Shown in pieces: positions 1 through 4,792 of a stretch of 7,192 nt of DNA (the stretch's first letter is position 1; each line of letters begins with the position of its first letter). Origin of the DNA: Mariprofundus sp. (GTDB lineage: Bacteria > Pseudomonadota > Zetaproteobacteria > Mariprofundales > Mariprofundaceae); assembly GCA_030951095.1 (NCBI GenBank), contig JAUZQI010000125.1, positions 1 to 7,192 of the forward strand, in the 5' to 3' direction. A program made the translations under genes and the position numbers. The notes beneath the pieces are model-generated. The model ran no database searches. It worked only from the letters and a program-made list of their open reading frames with translations, and had not been told where the DNA came from.

Positions 1-7
1 GTATATA

Positions 8-13
8 GGAGGG
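8..13 (+). promoter_or_regulatory. Strong ribosome binding site of the leader ORF
   Basis: GGAGGG lies 6 bases before the ATG at 20. It is the best Shine-Dalgarno match in the first 80 bases, and it serves the 19-codon leader ORF rather than the Shedu gene. It overlaps the end of a reading frame that closes with TAA at 14-16, so an upstream gene may end here, with this site as its junction to the next ORF. Confidence 0.5.
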
Positions 14-19
14 TAATAC

Positions 20-79
20 ATGGAAAACCAAGTTCACGTATTACCAAGTTATGTACCTTGGAAACTGAATGAGTTATGA
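20..79 (+). CDS. 19-residue leader ORF overlapping the Shedu gene start
   Basis: This short ORF reads MENQVHVLPSYVPWKLNEL and ends at TGA 77-79. It overlaps the ATG of the Shedu gene (69) by 11 bases in another frame. Its ribosome site (GGAGGG, 6-base gap) is clearly better than anything before position 69. It has no domain, signal peptide or similarity that I recognise. The arrangement fits a leader peptide that couples translation into the downstream nuclease gene. It could also be the true N-terminus of the nuclease, separated by a +1 frame change (programmed, mutational or a sequencing error), or simply a chance ORF. The assignment as an expressed peptide is an inference from ribosome-site strength and overlap. 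Confidence 0.35.
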   Translation: MENQVHVLPSYVPWKLNEL

Positions 80-773
80 CATGAAACCAATGCTGATGTC
101 GGAGCGTCTCGCTCTTCCACTTGAAAAACGTTACCCAGATAATTGGCCGCCAATAGAACACTACGTTCATGAATCAGGAATTACACATGCGATGGTTGAT
201 GGCCTTGAACAGCTGATCGAAGATTGCTCGCCTGAAACAGCAATTGACACTTATATCTCCGAAAACCCAGTGTTACTTACGGCACTGTTAGATTTCAACA
301 ATACCGGGCACCACGCTGCGTGGGTAGTTCCGAAAAAGAAGATCCGGCCCAAGATAAGCAGAGAAATACCGGGGCTAATCCCAGACTTTCTTGTTGGCGG
401 AAAAAATTCATTTGGTATTACTTGGTACGTTGTAGAGTTGAAGGGTGCAGAGCACAAACTATTCACGTCCTCTGGCAAGAAACTTTACTTAAGCGGTACC
501 GCGAATATGGGCTTATGCCAAGTGTTGGAGTACATGCATTTTTGTAACATCTCCCAAAGTATGTTGCGAGAAACAATGAAGCTCAGCGAGCTTTCCTACG
601 CCGAAGGTTTTCTTTTTATTGGTCGCAGTAGAGAAACCGAAAAGCAGAGGCCAAAGGATTTAAAAGCTTCTATCAACAAAATGAATCAAAATCTTCAGAT
701 TAGATCATATGATTCGCTTGTAAGAATGTGTCGAAAATTTGCAATGATTAACGCTCAAACAGGCGGTGCATAA
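69..773 (+). CDS. sduA: Shedu-family anti-phage nuclease (SduA, DUF4263)
   Basis: This is a probable single-gene Shedu defence nuclease of 234 residues, cytoplasmic and expected to act on invading DNA. The N-terminal part has a helical YISENPVLL motif at about 62-70, typical of the start of the DUF4263 core. The PD-(D/E)xK-like centre follows: Pro105-Asp106, then strand residues WYVVELKG 119-126 giving Glu123 and Lys125, and a downstream QxxxY (Gln151, Tyr155). A late GFLFIGRS strand (180-187) and an RSYDSL element (212-217) also match the family pattern. This is a short version with no recognisable extra N-terminal sensor domain. The start at 69 is limited by an in-frame TGA at 66-68. Its own ribosome site is weak (GGAA 60-63), so translational coupling to the overlapping 20-79 ORF is possible; ATGs at 81, 90 and 96 are alternatives. 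The gene is visibly richer in A and T than the genes from 2424 on, which fits horizontal transfer. The family call is from motif reading, without a profile search. Confidence 0.78.
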   Translation: MSYDMKPMLMSERLALPLEKRYPDNWPPIEHYVHESGITHAMVDGLEQLIEDCSPETAIDTYISENPVLLTALLDFNNTGHHAAWVVPKKKIRPKISREIPGLIPDFLVGGKNSFGITWYVVELKGAEHKLFTSSGKKLYLSGTANMGLCQVLEYMHFCNISQSMLRETMKLSELSYAEGFLFIGRSRETEKQRPKDLKASINKMNQNLQIRSYDSLVRMCRKFAMINAQTGGA

Positions 774-837
774 CAATGTCTTGTACTCGTCCACAAAAAA
801 CTACGCTCGCTTCGCGTACTCCGCTTTGTGTGGCGAG
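768..837 (+). repeat. attC-like imperfect hairpin after the Shedu gene
   Basis: The stop codon of the Shedu gene lies in GCATAAC (768-774), which fits the integron R'' core RYYYAAC. An imperfect hairpin follows. CTCG 786-789 pairs with CGAG 834-837, T790 is unpaired, CCAC 791-794 pairs with GTGG 830-833, and AAA 797-799 pairs with TTT 825-827. An inner TACGC 802-806 pairs with GCGTA 814-818 around a 7-base loop. Unpaired bases in an otherwise paired stem are typical of attC sites. The matching 3' core (GTTRRRY, ideally GTTATGC) is absent before the next gene, so this is at best a decayed site. It could instead be a transcript-end structure, although no T-run follows. Confidence 0.3.
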
Positions 838-870
838 AGCACTTGCGGTGCCTGGTCTTGAATCGTGCAT

Positions 871-877
871 AGGGAGG
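871..877 (+). promoter_or_regulatory. Ribosome binding site of the AlbA_2 gene
   Basis: AGGGAGG ends 4 bases before the ATG at 882 and continues into GTG. It is a near-ideal Shine-Dalgarno sequence and fixes the start of the downstream gene. Confidence 0.7.
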
Positions 878-881
878 TGTA

Positions 882-2273
882 ATGTCTACTGATCATTTAC
901 TCACTTTTCCTGAAGGAAAAACGCTGGAGTTTAAACGGGATTTGTCTTCGCCGAAGCCGATTCTGAAAACGCTGGTGGCGTTTGCCAATACGGCGGGTGG
1001 CACACTGATTATCGGCAGGGCTGATGATGGAAGTATTGTCGGGGTCGAGGATGTACTGGCCGAAGAAGAGCGGCTGGCCAACCTGATTGCCGACAGCATT
1101 GCCCCTTCGATGATGCCGGAGATTGAGGCGGTTACAGTAGAAGAGAAATCGTTGTTGCTGGTACGCGTGGCGCACTGGCCGGGGCCGTTTTACCTGAAAG
1201 AGAAGGGGGCTGAGGATGGTGTCTATGTGCGGCTTGGCTCGACCAATCGCATAGCCGATGTGGCGATACTCGAAGAGTTGAATCGACTGCATCACAACAG
1301 CGCTTTTGACCAGCTGCCTTGTGCAGCTACTTCTGAATTCGATCTGGATAAGTTGGCGGTGCGTAGGTGGTTTGCGGGCAGAGATCGCATTATGGATGCG
1401 ACTGCACTTGAATCGCTTGGCATTCTGGTGCGCCATGGCAGTGGGCGTGTTGTTTCCAATGGTGGGCTGATTCTGTTTGGCAATGAAGATGTACGGCGAC
1501 GCTATTTCCCTGATGCACGTATCTCCTGTGCACGCTTCCGTGGCGCGGATAAAAGTGAGTTTATTGATCGACAGGATATGGATGGACTGCTCGATTCCGT
1601 GGAAGATGTGCCGAAGTTTATTGCTCGCAATACCCGGCTGGCATCACGGATCGAAGCATTGCAGCGGCAAGATATTGCTGAATATCCGGCTGTCGCTATT
1701 CGCGAAGTGCTGGTGAATGCTGTAGCGCACGCCGATTATGCCTGTGGCGGTATGCGTATCTTCGTGTCGATTTATTCTGATCGGCTGGAGATACAGAGTC
1801 CGGGTATGTTTCCATTTGGCATGACCATGGATGACTTTAAATCAGGGGTTAGCCGAATAAGGAATCGTGTGATTAGCCGTGTACTTCACGAAGCTGGATT
1901 GATGGAGCAGTGGGGGAGCGGTTATCAGCGTATCGCAACAACCTGCAACAGAGATGGTTATCCCGAACCTGAATGGCAGGAGCTTGCTTCATGTGTGCGG
2001 GTGATCTTCCGTCCACATCCCGATGTCCCTGTAAATGTCCCTGTAAATGTCCCTGTAAGTGGTCATGAATTGAATGAGCGCCAGCAATGGTTTGTTGAGC
2101 AAATTTATGCAGGTAGAAAAGTGAAAGCAGCAGATATTCAATCACAGTGGGATGTGGTGGAGAAGACTGCAAAAAGAGATATTGCAGTACTCAGGAAAAG
2201 AGAGTTGATTGAATTCACCGGTGCCCCCAAAACAGGGCACTACCGGATCAGGCAGAAACAGGGGGACAAATAA
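882..2273 (+). CDS. AlbA_2/Schlafen-like ATP-binding putative regulator (COG2865-like)
   Basis: This 463-residue protein belongs to the family often annotated as 'RecG-like' or 'divergent AAA', although it has no helicase motifs. Residues about 11-125 form an AlbA_2 (Schlafen AlbA_2) nucleic-acid-binding domain, with EFKRD 16-20 and AFANTAGGTLIIG 33-45. Residues about 269-370 form a GHKL-type ATPase domain of the HATPase_c_4 kind. It shows REVLVNAVAHADY 274-286 as the N-box, RLEIQSPGMF 301-310, and EQWGSGYQRI 342-351. A VPVN repeat linker (381-392) leads to a C-terminal winged-helix region (about 395-457). The likely role is a DNA- or RNA-binding regulator with ATP-dependent control. Such proteins occur often in genomic islands and near defence genes, but the molecular function of most is unproven. 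The start at ATG 882 is set by the AGGGAGG site. It lies 108 bases after the Shedu gene, so co-transcription is possible. Confidence 0.8.
   Translation: MSTDHLLTFPEGKTLEFKRDLSSPKPILKTLVAFANTAGGTLIIGRADDGSIVGVEDVLAEEERLANLIADSIAPSMMPEIEAVTVEEKSLLLVRVAHWPGPFYLKEKGAEDGVYVRLGSTNRIADVAILEELNRLHHNSAFDQLPCAATSEFDLDKLAVRRWFAGRDRIMDATALESLGILVRHGSGRVVSNGGLILFGNEDVRRRYFPDARISCARFRGADKSEFIDRQDMDGLLDSVEDVPKFIARNTRLASRIEALQRQDIAEYPAVAIREVLVNAVAHADYACGGMRIFVSIYSDRLEIQSPGMFPFGMTMDDFKSGVSRIRNRVISRVLHEAGLMEQWGSGYQRIATTCNRDGYPEPEWQELASCVRVIFRPHPDVPVNVPVNVPVSGHELNERQQWFVEQIYAGRKVKAADIQSQWDVVEKTAKRDIAVLRKRELIEFTGAPKTGHYRIRQKQGDK
2022..2057 (+). repeat. Three 12-bp tandem repeats inside the AlbA_2 gene
   Basis: Three adjacent 12-base units lie at 2022-2033, 2034-2045 and 2046-2057. 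The last two are identical (AATGTCCCTGTA) and the first differs only at its first base. They encode D/N-V-P-V three times, residues 381-392, in the linker between the ATPase-like and winged-helix regions. Because 12 is divisible by 3, gain or loss of units by replication slippage would change linker length and leave the frame intact. Confidence 0.95.
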
Positions 2274-2330
2274 AATGTCTCCCGGCCCATGTTATTTTAA
2301 AAGCGGCTGGAAAACGGCTTCATATACGGG

Positions 2331-2357
2331 TCTGTTTGTTATCAAAACAGAGTTTTT
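2331..2357 (+). terminator. Possible rho-independent terminator after the AlbA_2 gene
   Basis: TCTGTTT (2331-2337) pairs perfectly with AAACAGA (2345-2351) around a 7-base loop. A G and then five T residues (2353-2357) follow. The stem has only two G-C pairs, so the terminator would be weak. It lies 58 bases after the AlbA_2 stop and before recO, where the accessory transcript would be expected to end. No other T-run hairpin is visible in this spacer. Confidence 0.45.
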
Positions 2358-2376
2358 CAGCAGTCCATATGAAGAT

Positions 2377-2390
2377 GTGCAAGGTTGCAC
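2377..2390. promoter_or_regulatory. Perfect inverted repeat upstream of recO
   Basis: GTGCAA and TTGCAC flank a GG spacer, giving a perfect two-fold symmetric 14-base site 33 bases before the recO ATG. The small spacer makes it a better candidate for a dimeric protein-binding site than for an RNA hairpin. I see no convincing sigma-70 promoter around it, and its role is an inference from symmetry and position. Confidence 0.3.
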
Positions 2391-2423
2391 CTGATGGAAA
2401 AAATATTTTGAATTGCGGTGTTT

Positions 2424-3095
2424 ATGGCTGAGATATCTGATAAAGCGTTGCTGGTCAGGCGTATTCCTTACAGTGATACTTCGCTGATCTGTCACTTTTT
2501 CACCGAGCAGCATGGACGAATAAGTCTGATGGCCAGGGGTGCAAGACGCCCCAAAAGTAGTTTTCGTGCAAGTCTGGAACCACTTTATGCGTTGGATATA
2601 TGCTGGCGGCCGGGTCGGACCGGCATGGGTACGCTGACCGATGTTCAACGAGGTTCATCACTGCTGCAGCCGGCACAGGTTCTTGATGGGCAGGAGTTGC
2701 TGGCTATCGCATCGCGTCTGTTTCAGGACGGTGATCCTCAGGGATATGAAGAGCTGACAGCTGCACTGCACTTGCTGGCTAAGCGTGATCAGCAAGGATT
2801 GCTGGCTGCTGTCTGGCAACTATTGGATCATGCCGGTTGGCTGGGTGATTTGAGTCATTGTTGGCATTGCTCGGTGCCGGTCGAAGGCGGTATGTTTTGG
2901 CAACACGGGCATCTTCTCTGTAGCGCATGCGGCAAAGGTATGGAAATATCCGCAGGCCTGAGGAAATCGATCACAGCCGTCTTGGCTGGTGATCGAGTAA
3001 TGCTATCGGAGCCGAACTGCAGAACATGGCGAGAGATCATCAGGCTGGTGCTGAAAGAGCACGGCATCAAAGCTACAGATAGTTTTAACTGGTAA
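2424..3095 (+). CDS. recO: DNA repair protein RecO
   Basis: RecO works in the RecFOR pathway. It binds single-stranded DNA and SSB and, with RecR, loads RecA at gaps. From ATG 2424 the protein has 223 residues, slightly shorter than E. coli RecO (about 242). The N-terminal OB-fold signature is clear: DKALLVRRIPYSDTSLI, then FTEQHGRISLMARGAR and an S-x-F-R-A-S-LEP run. The C-terminal half carries CWHC (Cys146, Cys149) and CSAC (Cys166, Cys169), a zinc-finger-like CxxC...CxxC set seen in many bacterial RecO proteins. GTG at 2418 would add two residues. Neither start has a good ribosome site, and ATG was preferred because the MAEI... start aligns with the usual short RecO N-terminus. In many gammaproteobacteria era lies directly upstream; here the AlbA_2 gene does. 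Confidence 0.93.
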   Translation: MAEISDKALLVRRIPYSDTSLICHFFTEQHGRISLMARGARRPKSSFRASLEPLYALDICWRPGRTGMGTLTDVQRGSSLLQPAQVLDGQELLAIASRLFQDGDPQGYEELTAALHLLAKRDQQGLLAAVWQLLDHAGWLGDLSHCWHCSVPVEGGMFWQHGHLLCSACGKGMEISAGLRKSITAVLAGDRVMLSEPNCRTWREIIRLVLKEHGIKATDSFNW

Positions 3096-3098
3096 AAT

Positions 3099-3113
3099 GT
3101 GAAACTTTTTCAC
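3099..3113 (+). repeat. Small hairpin just after recO
   Basis: GTGAAA and TTTCAC form a perfect 6-bp stem around CTT, starting 4 bases after the recO stop. No T-run follows on the + strand, so it does not qualify as a standard terminator. It may protect the transcript 3' end or be chance. A longer pairing, GGCCGT 3115-3120 with ACGGCC 3151-3156, is also possible nearby. Confidence 0.3.
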
Positions 3114-3186
3114 CGGCCGTTCTTGCGCATCCGGCTTCAGTAGAGGTCGCACGGCCCTGGGCAGGTTGTCGAGGCAATAGATATTT

Positions 3187-3230
3187 TCTGGTTTTCCTCT
3201 GCGTTCCTCTGCGTACTCAGCGGTGAAATA
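3187..3230. repeat. Intergenic CTCTGCGT-type repeat upstream of pdxJ
   Basis: Two exact tandem copies of TCCTCTGCGT (3195-3204 and 3205-3214) are followed by a degenerate third unit ending in GCGGTGAAA. The reverse complement has the pattern TTTCACCGC...ACGCAGAGGA. From general knowledge this resembles a dispersed intergenic motif found in many unrelated bacterial genomes, whose function I do not know. It ends 24 bases before the pdxJ ATG and fills most of the spacer with low-complexity sequence. The match to that dispersed family is from memory, not from a search. Confidence 0.55.
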
Positions 3231-3253
3231 TTTTGAAGTTGAAGGAAGGGAAC

Positions 3254-3967
3254 ATGATTAATCTTGGTGTAAATATCGATCATATTGCAACGATTCGCCA
3301 GGCGCGTGGCACTACGTACCCTGATCCTGTGGATGCGGTATCGGTTTGTCTGGCTGCTGGTGCTGACAGTATTACCGCCCACCTGCGCGAGGATCGGCGT
3401 CATATTCAGGATCACGATATCGAACGTCTTGCTGCGATTCCCGGCTTACATCTGAATATGGAGATGGGCGTGACCGACGAGATGGTGGCGATCTGTGAGA
3501 GATTGAGACCTGCTGCCTGCTGTCTGGTACCGGAAAAACGTGAAGAATTGACTACAGAAGGCGGCCTGGACGTTGTCGCGCACAAGGCCCGATTGGCCGC
3601 TGCCGTTGCGCGTTTATCTGCTGTAGGCGTGCGAGTGTCGATGTTTATCGATCCGATTCCTGAACAGATCAGGGCAAGCCGGGAAATTGGTGCAGCCGTG
3701 GTTGAATTACATACCGGACATTATGCGAATTACTTTGGCGCAGCACAGGCAAAAGAGCTGGATGCACTCGCGGATGGCGCAAAACTGGCCAGAGATATCG
3801 GCTTGATTGTACATGCTGGTCATGGGCTGACAGTGGAGAATACTCCTGCGATCTGCGGGTTGCCCGAAGTTGAAGAGCTGAATATTGGTCACGCTATTGT
3901 CGCCGATGCGATCTTCAAGGGGTTGCAGCAGGCGGTAGCTGATTTCAGGGCGGTAATGGTTCGTTGA
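3254..3967 (+). CDS. pdxJ: Pyridoxine 5'-phosphate synthase
   Basis: PdxJ condenses 1-deoxyxylulose 5-phosphate with 3-amino-2-oxopropyl phosphate to make pyridoxine 5'-phosphate, the ring-closing step of DXP-dependent vitamin B6 synthesis in the cytoplasm. The 237-residue protein has the family's TIM-barrel signature throughout: LGVNIDHIATIRQARGTTYP at the start, HLREDRRHI 43-51, CCLVPEKR 89-96, TTEGGLDV 100-107, ELHTG 151-155 and VHAGHGLT 187-194. Likely catalytic residues are His43, Glu70 and His190, at positions matching the E. coli enzyme. ATG 3254 is chosen because AAGGAAGGG lies 3 bases before it. A TTG at 3233 would add seven residues and swallow that site. The gene ends inside the first codon of acpS, so the two are translationally coupled. 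The recO stop is 158 bases upstream. Confidence 0.97.
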   Translation: MINLGVNIDHIATIRQARGTTYPDPVDAVSVCLAAGADSITAHLREDRRHIQDHDIERLAAIPGLHLNMEMGVTDEMVAICERLRPAACCLVPEKREELTTEGGLDVVAHKARLAAAVARLSAVGVRVSMFIDPIPEQIRASREIGAAVVELHTGHYANYFGAAQAKELDALADGAKLARDIGLIVHAGHGLTVENTPAICGLPEVEELNIGHAIVADAIFKGLQQAVADFRAVMVR

Positions 3968-4362
3968 TTAGCGGAATAGGTGTAGATCGCATCGCGATTT
4001 CCCGAGTAGAGGCGAGTCTGGAACGTTTTGGTGAGCGCTTTATTCAGCGTGTTTATACCGACAACGAAATCGCTCAGGCGCATGCCAAAGGAAACCCTGC
4101 GAGACGTTTTGCCATGCTATTTGCCGCCAAAGAGGCTGTATCCAAAGCGCTCGGTACCGGCTTTCGTCGGGGTATTGCCATGCATCATATCGAAACCATT
4201 CATCAGGCCAGCGGCAAACCCGAAGTGATCCTGCATGCGGCAGCATTGGACGTGGCAAAGGCGTCAGGCATCAATCGGGTGCATGTTTCGCTGACTGATG
4301 ATGATGGTGTGGCTCTGGCCTTTGCTGTAGCTGAGTCGGGTGCTGCAGATTCGAAGCCTTAA
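3964..4362 (+). CDS. acpS: Holo-[acyl-carrier-protein] synthase
   Basis: AcpS transfers the 4'-phosphopantetheine arm of coenzyme A to a serine of acyl carrier protein, making it active for fatty acid synthesis. The protein has 132 residues (E. coli 126) and shows both family signatures: GIGVDRI near the N-terminus with metal ligand Asp8, and FAAKEAVSKALGTG (53-66) with Glu57 and the catalytic-region Lys61. GKPEV and VSLTDDDGVALAFAV complete the C-terminal half. The only start that preserves the conserved N-terminus is TTG 3964, overlapping the pdxJ stop in TTGA. No ATG or GTG is available in frame just upstream, so expression probably depends on ribosomes finishing pdxJ. pdxJ-acpS pairing is common in gammaproteobacteria. 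Confidence 0.96.
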   Translation: MISGIGVDRIAISRVEASLERFGERFIQRVYTDNEIAQAHAKGNPARRFAMLFAAKEAVSKALGTGFRRGIAMHHIETIHQASGKPEVILHAAALDVAKASGINRVHVSLTDDDGVALAFAVAESGAADSKP

Positions 4363-4741
4363 TATAAGCGCCGTATTTTCATGGAGACTCTGGCTGCTCT
4401 GCCTAATCTCCTATTGCGCGCTGATCTATTTCCTCTCAGATCAATCGGTTTTGCCGGTTCCCCATATCTTTAATATGCAGGATAAACTCATCCATGCGAG
4501 TGCCTACGCAGTTATGGCGTGGTTGTTCTGGCATGCCGGACGCGGTTTCATACCTACGGCTTTGTTGCCTGTCGTAACTGTTCTTTTCTGCTCATTGTTT
4601 GGCTTCAGTGACGAGTGGCATCAGTCTTTTGTTGATGGGCGTCAGGCTGATGTGTACGACTGGCTGGCCGATACACTCGGAGCTTTGCTATTGACAATTA
4701 CCCTTTGGAAAAGAGAGGTTGTGTTATTGGGGCGTAAGTGA
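4340..4741 (+). CDS. VanZ-like small integral membrane protein
   Basis: This is a 133-residue inner-membrane protein of the VanZ-like family. Hydrophobic segments lie at about 15-33, 52-66, 72-90 and 110-124. The family signature is clear: a helix with DKLIHASAYAVMAWLF (48-63), then SDEWHQ (90-95), GRQADVYDWLADTLGA (100-115). VanZ itself was named for a role in teicoplanin resistance, but most chromosomal relatives have no known function, so no resistance claim is made. The likely start is GTG 4340, inside the end of acpS (23-base overlap), with a weak GAG-containing site upstream. The first about 12 residues are uncertain, since no in-frame ATG lies before the first membrane segment. The overlap suggests coupling with acpS. 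Confidence 0.85.
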   Translation: MLQIRSLNISAVFSWRLWLLCLISYCALIYFLSDQSVLPVPHIFNMQDKLIHASAYAVMAWLFWHAGRGFIPTALLPVVTVLFCSLFGFSDEWHQSFVDGRQADVYDWLADTLGALLLTITLWKREVVLLGRK

Positions 4742-4780
4742 AAGCCTGAACAGGCAATGGTCAATTGAACATTTTCAGAC

Positions 4781-4788
4781 AGGGAGAG
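4781..4788 (+). promoter_or_regulatory. Ribosome binding site deciding the nnr TTG start
   Basis: AGGGAGAG ends 4 bases before TTG 4793. The next in-frame ATG (4826) falls inside the conserved AAQMRRADE segment and would remove family sequence, so this site supports the TTG start. Confidence 0.65.
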
Positions 4789-4792
4789 TGTA

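Noticed and set aside
897..1436. 179-residue open frame on the minus strand inside the AlbA_2 gene
   Set aside because: It is antisense to a gene with clear domain motifs, has no recognisable domain or ribosome site, and its composition (rich in R, H and Q) is typical of a shadow frame.
2022..2057. Tandem repeat considered as a CRISPR fragment
   Set aside because: The units are adjacent with no spacers, only 12 bases long, and coding in frame.
1873..2172. 99-residue minus-strand frame containing a GHLQGHLQGH repeat
   Set aside because: The peptide repeat is only the antisense reading of the 12-bp tandem repeat in the AlbA_2 gene; there is no independent support.
882..2273. Annotating the AlbA_2 gene as RecG helicase
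   Set aside because: No Walker A/DExx helicase motifs are present; the 'RecG-like' label comes from older family names and the domains seen are AlbA_2, GHKL-type ATPase and winged helix.
2337..2371. Possible recO promoter (TTGTTA with CATATG)
   Set aside because: The spacing between the boxes is about 23 bases, too long for a sigma-70 promoter, and the first box lies in the terminator-like stem.
2292..2648. 118-residue minus-strand frame across the AlbA_2/recO spacer
   Set aside because: Most of it lies antisense to the conserved recO start; no ribosome site or recognisable domain.
3233..3253. TTG start for pdxJ seven codons upstream
   Set aside because: The strong AAGGAAGGG ribosome site would lie inside the coding region, and the conserved PdxJ N-terminus begins at ATG 3254.
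4744..4755. GCCTG-AA-CAGGC inverted repeat between vanZ and nnr
   Set aside because: A two-base loop is too tight for the full stem and no T-run follows; it is probably chance or at most a weak structure.
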